64,000 nucleotides of DNA from Alistipes shahii WAL 8301 (lineage in GTDB: Bacteria; Bacteroidota; Bacteroidia; Bacteroidales; Rikenellaceae), in the NCBI RefSeq assembly GCF_025145845.1, contig NZ_CP102253.1, forward strand, positions 2,170,001 through 2,234,000, written 5' to 3'. This document shows positions 34,974-43,913 of the stretch, one piece after another (within the stretch, counting starts at the first letter, position 1; each line of letters opens with the position of its first letter). A program made the position numbers and the translations under genes. The notes below the pieces were generated by a model. The model was given only the letters and a program-made list of their open reading frames with translations, had not been told where the DNA came from and did no database searches.

Positions 34974-35939
34974 TCAATCATTATTCGTTCCAAATTCCGT
35001 CAGGCGTCGTCCCAGGTAGTCGAATTCCGCCCAGCGGCCGTCTTTCCGCACCCGGACGACGCTTTCGGCCGGCGCGTAGTCGACGATCTCGTATTCGGGC
35101 GGGATGACGTAGCGTCCCTGGCGGTCGATCAGCCCCATCCCCGATGGGGTCTCGACCTCGGCGCGTCCTTCGCGGAAATCCCCGGCCCAGGTGTACTGCG
35201 GCCGGATTACGGGGTTGTTCTCCGTGTCCACGAACCCGAATCCCTCGTCGTCCTCGACGCAGACCAGTCCTTCGAAGACGTGGCTCGTCCAGCGGTGGCC
35301 CGTCAGGCGGCGGTGCGGGGTGTAGACGGCCTCCGTGTCGCCGACGCACATCGGATCGGCCGTCCGGCGGACCTGTTCGCGCAGGCTTTCGAAGGCCGCG
35401 CCGTCTCCCGAAGGGCCGAAATGCGCGTCGTGGTAGCGCAGCGGCACGAACCGCCCGCCCGACCAGCGCAGGTTTCCGGCCCGGAGGTTGTTGTGCGAGA
35501 AGTTCAGCTCCCGCAGGGCCGTTTCGAGGGTGTCGAGCGCCGCGAGCAGCCGCTCCGCGGGTTCCGTGTGGAGCGCTTCGGCGAACGGTTTGCCCGCGGG
35601 AAGGTGTTGGAGCGCCAGGTCGAAACGGCGTTCGCGGCCTGCCGGGTCCGTCCACCGCAGTTCGTCCCGCAGGATGCGGTATTCCGCGAGATGGTCGGTG
35701 TTGAGGCGTCCGAGCTGCGACGCCGTGCGTTCCACGGAGGCCAGCGCAGCGGGCGAGAGCGGCATCGAGAGCAGCCATTGCCGGCCGCGCCACGTGATCT
35801 CGGCCTCGGCGAAGCGCGTCGTGCGCATCAGCCGCGGCAGTCCGTCCGCCCCGGTCGCCGCACGGGCGTCGGCGAGCGTTTTGAACGAGAGGTCGGGCGT
35901 CAGCAGCGCCCGGGTGAAGAGTTGCAGCGTCGGTGTCAT
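34974..35939 (-). CDS. WG-repeat protein with degenerate kinase-like domain
   Basis: The start is the ATG at 35939, 2 bases after the vWA gene. Residues of about 1-180 resemble the protein-kinase-like domain of the gene at 38739. The catalytic loop appears as HNNLRAGNL at 149-157, with Asn in place of the usual catalytic Asp, and the metal-binding DFG position reads HDAHFG near 171, so it looks like a pseudokinase. The last ~95 residues are WG-type beta repeats (GFGFVDTENNPVIRPQY, GMGLIDRQGRYVIPPEY, DGRWAEFDYLG). It lies between the vWA gene and trxB with almost no gaps. It probably binds partners rather than phosphorylating them. Confidence 0.7.
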   Translation of the reverse strand: MTPTLQLFTRALLTPDLSFKTLADARAATGADGLPRLMRTTRFAEAEITWRGRQWLLSMPLSPAALASVERTASQLGRLNTDHLAEYRILRDELRWTDPAGRERRFDLALQHLPAGKPFAEALHTEPAERLLAALDTLETALRELNFSHNNLRAGNLRWSGGRFVPLRYHDAHFGPSGDGAAFESLREQVRRTADPMCVGDTEAVYTPHRRLTGHRWTSHVFEGLVCVEDDEGFGFVDTENNPVIRPQYTWAGDFREGRAEVETPSGMGLIDRQGRYVIPPEYEIVDYAPAESVVRVRKDGRWAEFDYLGRRLTEFGTNND

Positions 35940-35941
35940 GG

Positions 35942-36799
35942 CTATTCGGTTTTTACGCTGATGGAACCGATGTTGAGCATGGTGATCAGCTCTTCGGCCG
36001 AGGCGTTGAAACTCATGCCGCGGAACGGCGGCAGGGCGCCGGGGCCTTTGGCTTCGCGGATCGCCTCGTTGAAGACCTCGGGCATGGGGCTGGAGCAGTC
36101 GTAGAGCACCTCCGCATAGCGGTTGGGGTACGAGGCCTCTTCGGCCGAGGGGAAGAACACCGTGTGCGGGGTGTCGCCCGCGGCGATGTGGATGTTGACC
36201 AGCAGCACGTTGCCGTCGGCCGTGCGGAGCGATTTGATCTGTCCGGCCACGGCGCGCAGTTCGGCGTCGTCGCAGTCGGTGGCCTCGCCGTCGGTGATGT
36301 TGAAGACCATCGGCGGGAAACTTTCGGCATGGGCCGGGTCGGCGCACCATGCCGCGGCGATGTCGCGCACGCGGCGCAGGGCCTCGCACATCGGAGTCTG
36401 CCCGGCGGCTTCTGGCTCCACCCATGCCGGGTAGGGAATTTCGCGCAGGGAGATGCTGCCGTCGGGCAGCCGGTATTCGATGACTTCGGTCTTTATCGGA
36501 GGCTCCCCGGCCGCCAGCTCCGCCACGGAGATCAGTTCCCTGCCGCCCGGCAGCAGGGAGTAGACCTCGTCGTCGCCCGAGTATCCGATCACGGCGATGT
36601 CGTAGTAGTCCCTCACGCCGTCGCTGCGGCGGGCGCGTTCGATCAGTTCGAACAGCATGCCGTTCGTGATGGTCGCCACGGCTTCTGCCTTGGTCATCTG
36701 CCGGTTGCGGAACCGGATTTTTTCGGCCATCGAACCCGAGCCGTCGATCGCGAGGATGATGGCGGTGCGATGGGTGCGTGTGATGCTCTGTGTATACAT
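35942..36799 (-). CDS. von Willebrand factor A-domain protein
   Basis: The 285-residue cytoplasmic protein has a complete metal-ion-dependent adhesion site: DGSGSM at 19-24 (after AIILAI), a Thr in QTPMCEAL and ITDGEATD. It resembles TerY-type vWA proteins, which in other bacteria pair with kinase and phosphatase partners. Here it lies 18 bases after the DUF4954 gene and 2 bases before the WG pseudokinase-like gene. No membrane segment is visible. Confidence 0.82.
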   Translation of the reverse strand: MYTQSITRTHRTAIILAIDGSGSMAEKIRFRNRQMTKAEAVATITNGMLFELIERARRSDGVRDYYDIAVIGYSGDDEVYSLLPGGRELISVAELAAGEPPIKTEVIEYRLPDGSISLREIPYPAWVEPEAAGQTPMCEALRRVRDIAAAWCADPAHAESFPPMVFNITDGEATDCDDAELRAVAGQIKSLRTADGNVLLVNIHIAAGDTPHTVFFPSAEEASYPNRYAEVLYDCSSPMPEVFNEAIREAKGPGALPPFRGMSFNASAEELITMLNIGSISVKTE

Positions 36800-36817
36800 G
36801 TTGCGTCGTATGTTCTT

Positions 36818-38548
36818 CTATTTCAGGCCGCGGACCGAGTAGTAGTCTTCGCGGCGCTCCTCCTCGCTCGTGCAGTCGAGACCGTAGCTGACGGCCATGT
36901 CGAGCGAACAGTCGCGGTCGCGGTCGGCGTCGGTCGTGCGGCGCATCGAGGCGTGGGCGTTGTGCCCCGCGGAGATGGCCTCGTCGATCTCGTCGACGGT
37001 CGGCGTGTGCCCGAGCAGGGCGGCGTAAACCTGTTTGGCCCAGCTGTGGGCGTAGTCGTCGTAGTGGACGGCGAAGACCCGGAAGCGGTTGTCCACGGCC
37101 TCGGTCGTGGTCAGTTCGCCGCGGTCCACGGCTGCGAGGATCGCCTCGGTCTCGCGGCGCGTGATGTACTGCCCGCCCAGGTCGAGCCACTGCCCGTCGC
37201 CGTCGTAGCGCGGGTCCGACCCTCCTCTGGAGAGCATTGCGCCCAACGCCGCCACGATGGCCTTGTTGTAGAGCTTGAGCCCCCGTTGCAGGGCTGCCGA
37301 GCGGATCAGGGTCTTGTTGTGGGTGAACACCGGGGCGTCGGGGTCCTGCTCCTGGAGCGAATGGAGGATGTCCACGGCCTGGAGCATGGCGCCCGTGATG
37401 TAGGGATTGTATTCGTCGAAACTGATCACGTCGCGTTTGACCGAGCGGCGGTCGCGGGCGGGCCACTTCTCGATGTCGCGCACGGCGCCGAAACTGGTGA
37501 GGTTGGCGCCCGGCATGAGGTGCGTGCGCCCTTCCTTCTCGATCAGATAGGAGTAGGGGAAGGCCGAGGTGTCGTGGTGGTAGGAGTGGTGTCCCATGAC
37601 CATCGTGAAGGCGCCCTCGAGCGCGGGCGACATGATGTAGGCGCTGCTGGCGAACTTGCAGCCGCGCAGGTGCACCGACTGGTGCACGGCGCCGCTCTTG
37701 AAGAGGTGGTTGCTCTGGTTCGAGCCGCTGCCGGCGTTGAAGAACGAGAACATGCCGGCGATCAGCAGCGACGATTTGTGGTGCGAGACGGTGTAGGGAC
37801 CTGCGAAGATCGAGGCGGCCTCGCCGTTTTCGCAGTGCGAGTTGGCGAAGAACAGCGACTCTGCGGCTGTGAAACCCTTGTCCAGCCGGCAGCTTTCGCC
37901 GACGAAGCAGCGTTCGACGATCGAGCCGTTGTCGATGACCGACCCTTCGGCGGCGATCAGGTCGTAGGCCTTGACGTCCACGCCGACGCGCGCGCCGTCG
38001 CAGAGCGTCGCGTTTTCGAGGATCGAGGCGCCGTCGATTTCGACTCCGTTGCCGATGCGGACCTCGCGGATGAAGCGCGCCCCGACGATGCGGCAGTCGC
38101 TTCCCACCTCGCCGATCTCCGACGAGCGTTCCTCGGCGTAGGCGTCGACCATTTTTTCGAGTGCGGCGATGGTCTGCGGGCGGTGGCGGTAAACGGCCAT
38201 GACGTAGGCGACCTGTGCCGACAGGCGGTCGAATATCTTCACCGTGCGGCCGCCGCATTCGTTCATCGTGGCCACGCCGACGCCGTTGCCGAAGGCCGAG
38301 CGGCGGCGGCATTCGAGGGCCGTGACGCCTTCTACGAGCGAGCCGGTTCCGATGCGGTAGTTCGCCACGCGCGAGCGGACGATGCGGGCCTCCGCGGCTA
38401 TTTCTACATCTCCTTCCAGGTGGCTCTGCAACAGCTGAAAGGGTTTGAAATCCTCCGAGACCAGCACCTTCGACCAATCTTCGGCCGAATTGCCGAGTGC
38501 TTCGAGTGCGGCGGTCTCCGCGGAGGTTAATTTTCTGAATGGAGTCAT
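36818..38548 (-). CDS. DUF4954 family protein (left-handed beta-helix type)
   Basis: The 576-residue protein starts with MTPFRKLTSAETAALEALG and has many short hexapeptide-like turns in its first half (for example VRIGNGVEIDGASILENATLCDGARVG), as in left-handed beta-helix nucleotidyl- or acyltransferases. A region with HHSYHHDTSAFPYSYLIE and GANLTSFGAVRDIEKWPARDRR follows, then a helical C-terminus. DUF4954 is a Bacteroidetes family of unknown function; a sugar- or acyl-binding role is guesswork. A -7 box (TATATTTG, 38571-38578, minus) precedes it and probably starts the operon. Confidence 0.78.
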   Translation of the reverse strand: MTPFRKLTSAETAALEALGNSAEDWSKVLVSEDFKPFQLLQSHLEGDVEIAAEARIVRSRVANYRIGTGSLVEGVTALECRRRSAFGNGVGVATMNECGGRTVKIFDRLSAQVAYVMAVYRHRPQTIAALEKMVDAYAEERSSEIGEVGSDCRIVGARFIREVRIGNGVEIDGASILENATLCDGARVGVDVKAYDLIAAEGSVIDNGSIVERCFVGESCRLDKGFTAAESLFFANSHCENGEAASIFAGPYTVSHHKSSLLIAGMFSFFNAGSGSNQSNHLFKSGAVHQSVHLRGCKFASSAYIMSPALEGAFTMVMGHHSYHHDTSAFPYSYLIEKEGRTHLMPGANLTSFGAVRDIEKWPARDRRSVKRDVISFDEYNPYITGAMLQAVDILHSLQEQDPDAPVFTHNKTLIRSAALQRGLKLYNKAIVAALGAMLSRGGSDPRYDGDGQWLDLGGQYITRRETEAILAAVDRGELTTTEAVDNRFRVFAVHYDDYAHSWAKQVYAALLGHTPTVDEIDEAISAGHNAHASMRRTTDADRDRDCSLDMAVSYGLDCTSEEERREDYYSVRGLK

Positions 38549-38570
38549 TGATTGTGGAGTTATTTAGATG

Positions 38571-38578
38571 CAAATATA
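38571..38578 (-). promoter_or_regulatory. -7 promoter box of the DUF4954-vWA-WG-trxB operon
   Basis: Minus-strand TATATTTG, 22 bases before the ATG at 38548. The -33 element is weak. Confidence 0.5.
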
Positions 38579-38738
38579 ACAAATTGCATTTAAATTGCAT
38601 GAACCCTTTTGGGGAACTCGTCTTTTCTTCCGGCCGGGACCGTTCCGGGGCGGGTTTGCGCGGGCCGCAGCGGCGTGCCTGCGGGGGCGGATTTTGCCCG
38701 AAAGCGATTTTTGATCCCGCTCTTTCCGCTGCCCTGCC

Positions 38739-39899
38739 TCACTGGTATCGGGGCGTTTTCAGCGGATGTGCGATCTCCTGCCGTTCGCCGTTGCGCACGA
38801 CCTGCGCCTTTCCGCCGCGGAACGGCTTCACCGCCGCACAGCCCGGGCAGCTCAGGCGCGTGCGGCCCGCCGTGTCGATGTAGTGCCACGTGCCGCCGAG
38901 CTGAACGGCGGCCAGTCCCTCGGTGAAGTCGAACCCGTTGTCGTAGAGCGGCGCGACGACGACCCGCTCCGCCGTGCGGTAGCCCCAGCGCCCGTTTTCG
39001 ACGAAGAGTTCGGGCGTTTCGGCCTCCGTCCCGCTCCGGACGGCGGGTTTCTCCCGGACCGCCTCGGCGAGCAGCTCCGCAAGTCCGAAGAGCCGCAGGG
39101 TGGGTGCCGTGAGCAGTTGCGCGATGCGGTACTGAACGGCCATGCCGCGTTTTTCGAACAGCGCGAGCGTCTCCCGGTAGGCCGGGTCGGAGGCGATCCG
39201 CTGGGGCGTGTACAGCAATCCGTCGGAGCTTCCGTAACGGTCCCAGAGCGTAGGGTCCTCGGCCAGCGCGTGCAGCGCCGTCGAGATCAGCGCCGCGGGG
39301 TAGTCGTCGATCCGTTCGTCGAAGTCGGCCGCCGTGCGGGCCGGGTGCTGGTAGGCCGCCGTGCCCAGTTCGGGGCTGATCTCCCCGGCGAAGGCGGGCA
39401 GGTACGAGGCGTCGAAGTCGATCGGGCAGAGCGTGCCGTCGTCGCCGACGATGATATTCTCGGGTTTCAGGTCGCCGTGGGCGCGGTCGTCCGTGACCAG
39501 CGCGAGGGCCAGCCGGTCGAACAGCCGGACGAGGATTTGCAGACTCTCGCGGTCCCGGAGGGCGGCGGCCTGCGCCACGGTTTCGTGCAGGGTGGAGCCT
39601 TCGATCCAGTCGCCGAGGACCGTATCGACCCAGACGCCGGTTTCGGGCGAGGTGTGCAGGTAAAGCTCCTTTTCGAGAAGCCGCTGGCCGTAAATCTCCT
39701 TCAGGTGGCGCATCGGGCGCAGGTAACAGCGCAGCGAGCGGATGCGTCCGCCGAGGCGGATGCGGAATACGGCGGCGGAGTTGCCGGCGCTGAAGCAGGG
39801 GCGGCCCTGTTCGTCGCGGCACACGTCGATTTCACCCAGCGTGCGCGTCAGGCCGCGGGAGTCGAGAAGAGCCAGCAGGTATTGACGGAGGGTAAACAC
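38739..39899 (-). CDS. Protein-kinase-like WG-repeat protein
   Basis: The start is a GTG at 39899 (reads FTLRQYLLALLDSRG). The 386-residue protein has a eukaryotic-like kinase fold with a complete catalytic loop HGDLKPENIIV (141-151), a metal-binding DFD (161-163, in place of DFG) and a GTAAYQHP activation segment (179-186). The usual ATP-anchoring Lys region reads RCYLRP, so Lys may be replaced by Arg. The C-terminal ~90 residues are WG repeats (NGRWGYRTAERVVVAPLY). It is a paralogue of the gene at 34974 and lies 190 bases upstream of the DUF4954 gene. It is likely the active kinase of the group, by inference. Confidence 0.72.
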   Translation of the reverse strand: MFTLRQYLLALLDSRGLTRTLGEIDVCRDEQGRPCFSAGNSAAVFRIRLGGRIRSLRCYLRPMRHLKEIYGQRLLEKELYLHTSPETGVWVDTVLGDWIEGSTLHETVAQAAALRDRESLQILVRLFDRLALALVTDDRAHGDLKPENIIVGDDGTLCPIDFDASYLPAFAGEISPELGTAAYQHPARTAADFDERIDDYPAALISTALHALAEDPTLWDRYGSSDGLLYTPQRIASDPAYRETLALFEKRGMAVQYRIAQLLTAPTLRLFGLAELLAEAVREKPAVRSGTEAETPELFVENGRWGYRTAERVVVAPLYDNGFDFTEGLAAVQLGGTWHYIDTAGRTRLSCPGCAAVKPFRGGKAQVVRNGERQEIAHPLKTPRYQ

Positions 39900-39966
39900 G
39901 TGGCGGGAATCGGATTTTTAGCGTCGTCCGACTTGTCGGAGACGGCGCAAGTTACGAAAATCCGCT

Positions 39967-39996
39967 AAAAAACCGGACCCGAAGGCCCGGCTTTTT
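39967..39996 (-). terminator. Terminator of the SlyD-type gene
   Basis: Minus strand: AAGCCGGGCC-TTCG-GGTCCGG followed by six T, about 95 bases after the stop of the FKBP gene. Confidence 0.75.
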
Positions 39997-40093
39997 CGTT
40001 GGATGGTATCTGTTCGCCCGAAGGCGCAGCCTCTCTCCGAAAGCGTTCCGGCTTGCGGCCGCCCCGAAAACAGGCCTCTTACGCCTGCGTCCG

Positions 40094-40633
40094 CTAATGG
40101 CAATTGCAATGGCCGTCGTGGTCTCCGCAGCCTTCACCGCAGTCACCGCCGCACTCGCCGCACGAACATCCGCCTTGCAGGTCCTCGGGCGTCACGTCGC
40201 GCACCGAAACCACCTCCACGTCGAAGTTGAGCGTCTTGCCCGCCATCGGGTGGTTGAAGTCCATCTTCACGGTCGATTCGCCGACCTCCTTGACGATGCC
40301 CATCATGCGGTTGCCCTGGGCGTCGCTCATCGGAACCTGGCTGCCCTCGAAGAGGATGTCCTCGGCGAGCTTGCCGTCGACCATGAATATGTCTTTCGGC
40401 AGGTCGACGATGGCGTCGGCGATCACTTCGCCGTAGCCGTCCTTGGCCTCGAGCGTGAACGAAACCGATTCGCCGATCTCCTTGCCCAGGATCGCCTCCT
40501 CGAATTTGGGGAGCAGCATGCCCGTTCCGAAGATGAATTCGAGCGGCTGGCCCGGACGCGACTGATCCGCGATCTGTCCGTCGACGGTGAGCTTGTAGTC
40601 TACGCCGACCATTTTGTTTTGTTCTACTTTCAT
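40094..40633 (-). CDS. slyD: FKBP-type peptidyl-prolyl isomerase, SlyD type
   Basis: SlyD is a prolyl isomerase and chaperone that also handles nickel. The 179-residue protein has the FKBP half (VGVDYKLTVDGQ, then GKEIGESVSFTLEAKDGYGE), the inserted chaperone flap, and NHPMAGKTLNFDVEVVSVR. It ends with a Cys/His/Asp-rich metal-binding tail (CSCGECGGDCGEGCGDH and HCNCH), longer in Cys than many homologues. It has its own consensus promoter and terminator. Confidence 0.92.
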   Translation of the reverse strand: MKVEQNKMVGVDYKLTVDGQIADQSRPGQPLEFIFGTGMLLPKFEEAILGKEIGESVSFTLEAKDGYGEVIADAIVDLPKDIFMVDGKLAEDILFEGSQVPMSDAQGNRMMGIVKEVGESTVKMDFNHPMAGKTLNFDVEVVSVRDVTPEDLQGGCSCGECGGDCGEGCGDHDGHCNCH

Positions 40634-40753
40634 ACGATTGTTATAAAGTTTAGTTGTTTTTATCGTCGTTTTTCAGGGACGTTGCCCGGCATTCACGGCT
40701 CAAAAGCGATTTTCCGCCACCATTTTTAGAAAAATGGCTTCTTAAGCCATCAA

Positions 40754-40785
40754 AGGTACGCACTTCGGGGCAAGTTGCCAAATAA
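40754..40785 (-). promoter_or_regulatory. Promoter of the SlyD-type gene
   Basis: Minus-strand TTTG (40785-40782), 20-base spacer, TACCTTTG (40761-40754). This predicts a 5' leader of about 115 bases. Confidence 0.7.
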
Positions 40786-40815
40786 TAGCAGGAAATAATT
40801 GTGCCATAACAGATG

Positions 40816-40851
40816 AAAACGGCGGCGCTGTCGATGTCGCCGCCGTTTTTT
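40816..40851. terminator. Terminator after gcvP
   Basis: AAAACGGCGGCG pairs with CGCCGCCGTTTT around an 8-10 base loop, 18 bases after the gcvP stop. Confidence 0.85.
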
Positions 40852-40868
40852 CATGCCGGATATTGCCG

Positions 40869-43694
40869 TTACTCGCAGTTGCGGCAGCAGAGGTTTCTGT
40901 CGCCGTAGCCGTTGTCGATCTTCGAGACGTAGGGGAAGAACTTCGCCTCGCCGATCCACGCCAGCGGGAACGCCGCCTCGTTGCGCGAGTAGGGGTGTTC
41001 CCACGCTCCGGCCAGTTCCCGGGCCGTGTGGGGTGCGTTCGCCACCACGTTGTCCGCCTGGCCGGCGGCCGCCTCGCATTCGCGCTTGATGCTTATCAGC
41101 GCCTCGATGAAGCGGTCCATCTCCTCCTTGGGTTCCGATTCGGTCGGCTCGACCATCAGCGTCTCGTGCACGGGGAACGAGAGCGTCGGGGCGTGGAATC
41201 CGTAGTCCATCAGGCGGTGGGCGATGTCGCCGCAGTCAATGTTGTAGTCCTTCTTAAAGGAGGTGAGGTCGAGGATCATCTCGTGGCCCACGCGGCCCGT
41301 CTCGCCCGAGTAGTAGGTGCGGTACTCCGCGGCCAGCGCCGCCGACATGTAGTTGGCGTTGACGATGGCCATCTCGGTGGCTCTGCGAAGTCCCTCGGCC
41401 CCCAGCATTTTGATATAGCCGTAGGTGATCGGGAAGAGCAGCGCCGAACCCCACGGAGCCGACGCGACGGCCGTGATGCCCTCGTCGCCGCCCGTGGCGA
41501 CGACCGGGTGCGACGGCAGGAACGCCCGCAGGTGCTCGGCGACGCAGATCGGGCCTACGCCCGGGCCGCCGCCGCCGTGGGGCATGGCGAAGGTCTTGTG
41601 GAGGTTGAGGTGGCAGACGTCGGCCCCGATGTAGCCGGGGTTCGTCAGTCCCACCTGCGCGTTCATGTTCGCGCCGTCCATGTAGACCTGCCCGCCGGCG
41701 TCGTGGACGGCGTCGACGATCTCGCGGATGCGGCTCTCGAAGACGCCGTGCGTCGAGGGGTAGGTGACCATCAGGCCGCACAGTTCCGACGAGTGCTCTT
41801 TGGCCTTGGCTTCGAGGTCCGCCACGTCGATGTTGCCGCGCTCGTCGCACGCCACCGTCACGATCTTCATGCCGGCCATGGCCGCCGAGGCGGGGTTCGT
41901 GCCGTGGGCCGACGCGGGGATCAGCACCACGTTGCGGTAGCCCTGTCCGCGGCTCTGGTGGTAGGCGCGGATGACCATCAGCCCCGTGTATTCGCCCGCC
42001 GCGCCCGAATTGGGCTGCAACGAGCAGGCCGCGAAGCCGGTGATCGTCGCCAGGTCCTGTTCCAGCCCGGCGATCAGGTCCATATAGCCCTTGGCCTGGT
42101 CGGCCGGGGCGAAGGGGTGCATGTTCTGGAAGCCGGCCAGCGAGAGCGGCTGCATGAGCGCTGCGGCGTTGAGCTTCATGGTGCACGAACCTAAAGAGAT
42201 CATTGAATTGGCCAGCGAAATATCCCTCAATTCCAGCTTCTTGATGTAGCGCATCAGGGCGCTCTCCGAGCGGTAGGCGTTGAATACGGGTTCCTGCAAA
42301 TAGGGCGATTGGCGGCGCAGGGCAGTTGGGACGCAGCTTTCGGTGACGGCCTTTACCGCCTTGGCTTTCTTGCCTTTGGCTGCGGCGAAGATGCTCACGA
42401 CGGTCTCGATCTCCGCCGCGGTGGTCACCTCGTCGAACGACATGCGCACGCGCCCTTCGGAGGGATAGTAGAAGTTGATGCCCTGTTCGAGCGCCAGCGA
42501 CTGCACGACGGCTGCCTCGGCCTCGACTTCGAGCGTGTCGAAGAACTCCTTCGACGCGAGGCGGTAGTCCATCGCCTCCAGCGCGCGGGCGACGGTTGCG
42601 GCGGCCAGGTGGGCGGTTTCCGCCGCGCGGCGCAGCCCTTCGGGACCGTTGTAGACGCAGTAGAAGCCCGTCATCGAGGCCATCAGGGCCGAGGCGGTGC
42701 AGATGTTCGAGGTGGCGCGCTCGCGCTTGATGTGCTGTTCGCGCATCTGCAAGGCCATGCGCAGCGCCTTGTTGCCCAGCCGGTCGACCGAGACGCCGAT
42801 GATGCGGCCCGGCATGTTGCGCTTGAACGCCTCGCGCGTGGTCATGTAACCCGCGGCGGGACCGCCGAAGCCCATCGGCGTGCCGAGGCGCTGCGCCGAA
42901 CCCACGGCGATGTCGGCGCCCCACTCGCCCGGGGCTTTCAGGAGCGCCAGCGACAGCAGGTCGGCGGCGACCGTTACGAGCGCGCCCTTGGCGTGCGCCG
43001 CAGCCGTGAAGTCCGAGTAGTCGCGCACCCGGCCGTCGGCGGCCGGGTACTGCACGATGGCGCCGAACTCCCGGCCCGTGAATTCGTATTCGTCGTATTC
43101 GTCGACGATCAGTTCGATGCCGAACGGCTCGCTGCGCGTGAGCAGCACGTCGAGCGTCTGCGGGAAGATGTTGCGGTCGACGAAGAGTTGATTCCGACCT
43201 TCCCGGACGGCATCCCGCGAACGTAATGAAAACATCATCGCCATCGCCTCCGCGGCGGCCGTGCCCTCGTCGAGCAGCGAGCAGTTGCCGATCTCCATGC
43301 CCGTGAGCGAAATCACGGCCGTCTGGAAGTTCAGCAGCGCTTCGAGGCGTCCCTGCGAAATCTCGGCCTGATAGGGCGTGTAGGAGGTGTACCAGGCGGG
43401 GTTCTCGAAGACGTTGCGCGTCACGACGGCCGGGACGGCCGAGGGGTAGTAGCCCATGCCGATGAACGAGCGGTAGGGCTGGTTGCGGTCGGCAAGCTCG
43501 CGGATGTGCGCCGCGAATTCGTATTCGCTCATCCCCTCGGCGGGCAGCGCGAGCGGTTTGCGGAGCCGGATGGATTGGGGGATCACCTGCGAGATGAGTT
43601 CATCGACGGATTTCACGCCGATCACATCGAGCATGGCCTTCAGGTCTTTTTCGTTGCTGACGCCGATATGGCGTTCGGAAAACTTATCGAACAT
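40869..43694 (-). CDS. gcvP: Glycine dehydrogenase (decarboxylating), P-protein
   Basis: GcvP decarboxylates glycine with pyridoxal phosphate and passes the aminomethyl group to the lipoyl H-protein. The single 941-residue chain contains both halves, as in E. coli-type GcvP. The N-terminal half opens DKFSERHIGVSNEKD, and the C-terminal half holds the PLP-Lys in NLHKTFAMPHGGGG (about residue 700) and HGTNPASAAM. gcvT and gcvH are not in the window. A consensus promoter lies at 43871-43902, so the leader of about 175 bases contains a copy of the two-hairpin repeat. Confidence 0.96.
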   Translation of the reverse strand: MFDKFSERHIGVSNEKDLKAMLDVIGVKSVDELISQVIPQSIRLRKPLALPAEGMSEYEFAAHIRELADRNQPYRSFIGMGYYPSAVPAVVTRNVFENPAWYTSYTPYQAEISQGRLEALLNFQTAVISLTGMEIGNCSLLDEGTAAAEAMAMMFSLRSRDAVREGRNQLFVDRNIFPQTLDVLLTRSEPFGIELIVDEYDEYEFTGREFGAIVQYPAADGRVRDYSDFTAAAHAKGALVTVAADLLSLALLKAPGEWGADIAVGSAQRLGTPMGFGGPAAGYMTTREAFKRNMPGRIIGVSVDRLGNKALRMALQMREQHIKRERATSNICTASALMASMTGFYCVYNGPEGLRRAAETAHLAAATVARALEAMDYRLASKEFFDTLEVEAEAAVVQSLALEQGINFYYPSEGRVRMSFDEVTTAAEIETVVSIFAAAKGKKAKAVKAVTESCVPTALRRQSPYLQEPVFNAYRSESALMRYIKKLELRDISLANSMISLGSCTMKLNAAALMQPLSLAGFQNMHPFAPADQAKGYMDLIAGLEQDLATITGFAACSLQPNSGAAGEYTGLMVIRAYHQSRGQGYRNVVLIPASAHGTNPASAAMAGMKIVTVACDERGNIDVADLEAKAKEHSSELCGLMVTYPSTHGVFESRIREIVDAVHDAGGQVYMDGANMNAQVGLTNPGYIGADVCHLNLHKTFAMPHGGGGPGVGPICVAEHLRAFLPSHPVVATGGDEGITAVASAPWGSALLFPITYGYIKMLGAEGLRRATEMAIVNANYMSAALAAEYRTYYSGETGRVGHEMILDLTSFKKDYNIDCGDIAHRLMDYGFHAPTLSFPVHETLMVEPTESEPKEEMDRFIEALISIKRECEAAAGQADNVVANAPHTARELAGAWEHPYSRNEAAFPLAWIGEAKFFPYVSKIDNGYGDRNLCCRNCE

Positions 43695-43760
43695 TGAACG
43701 ATATTTTATGTTGTCTGTATGTACTTTTCACATTTGTCTTTCATCCCGGCAAGCCGTTCT

Positions 43761-43820
43761 CGCCGCCTGTGGCGGCGTTTGCAATTCTGATCCCATCCCG
43801 GCCCTCCCTCGGGGAGGGAG
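43761..43820 (+). repeat. Two-hairpin dispersed repeat, copy 3
   Basis: CGCCGCCTGTGGCGGCG hairpin, GTTTGCAATTCTGATCCC, then CTCCCTCGGGGAGGGAG. It lies within the predicted gcvP 5' leader, antisense to it. Confidence 0.65.
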
Positions 43821-43870
43821 ATGGCGTACGCTCCGCACGGTTCGTACAGTTGTGCCGTTGCACGAACACA

Positions 43871-43902
43871 CAAAGGTAAAATAAAAGAAACGGACGCACA
43901 AA
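43871..43902 (-). promoter_or_regulatory. Promoter of gcvP
   Basis: Minus-strand TTTG (43902-43899), 20-base spacer, TACCTTTG (43878-43871). It overlaps the end of the nucleoside kinase gene region. Confidence 0.65.
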
Positions 43903-43913
43903 ATTTTCCGCGC

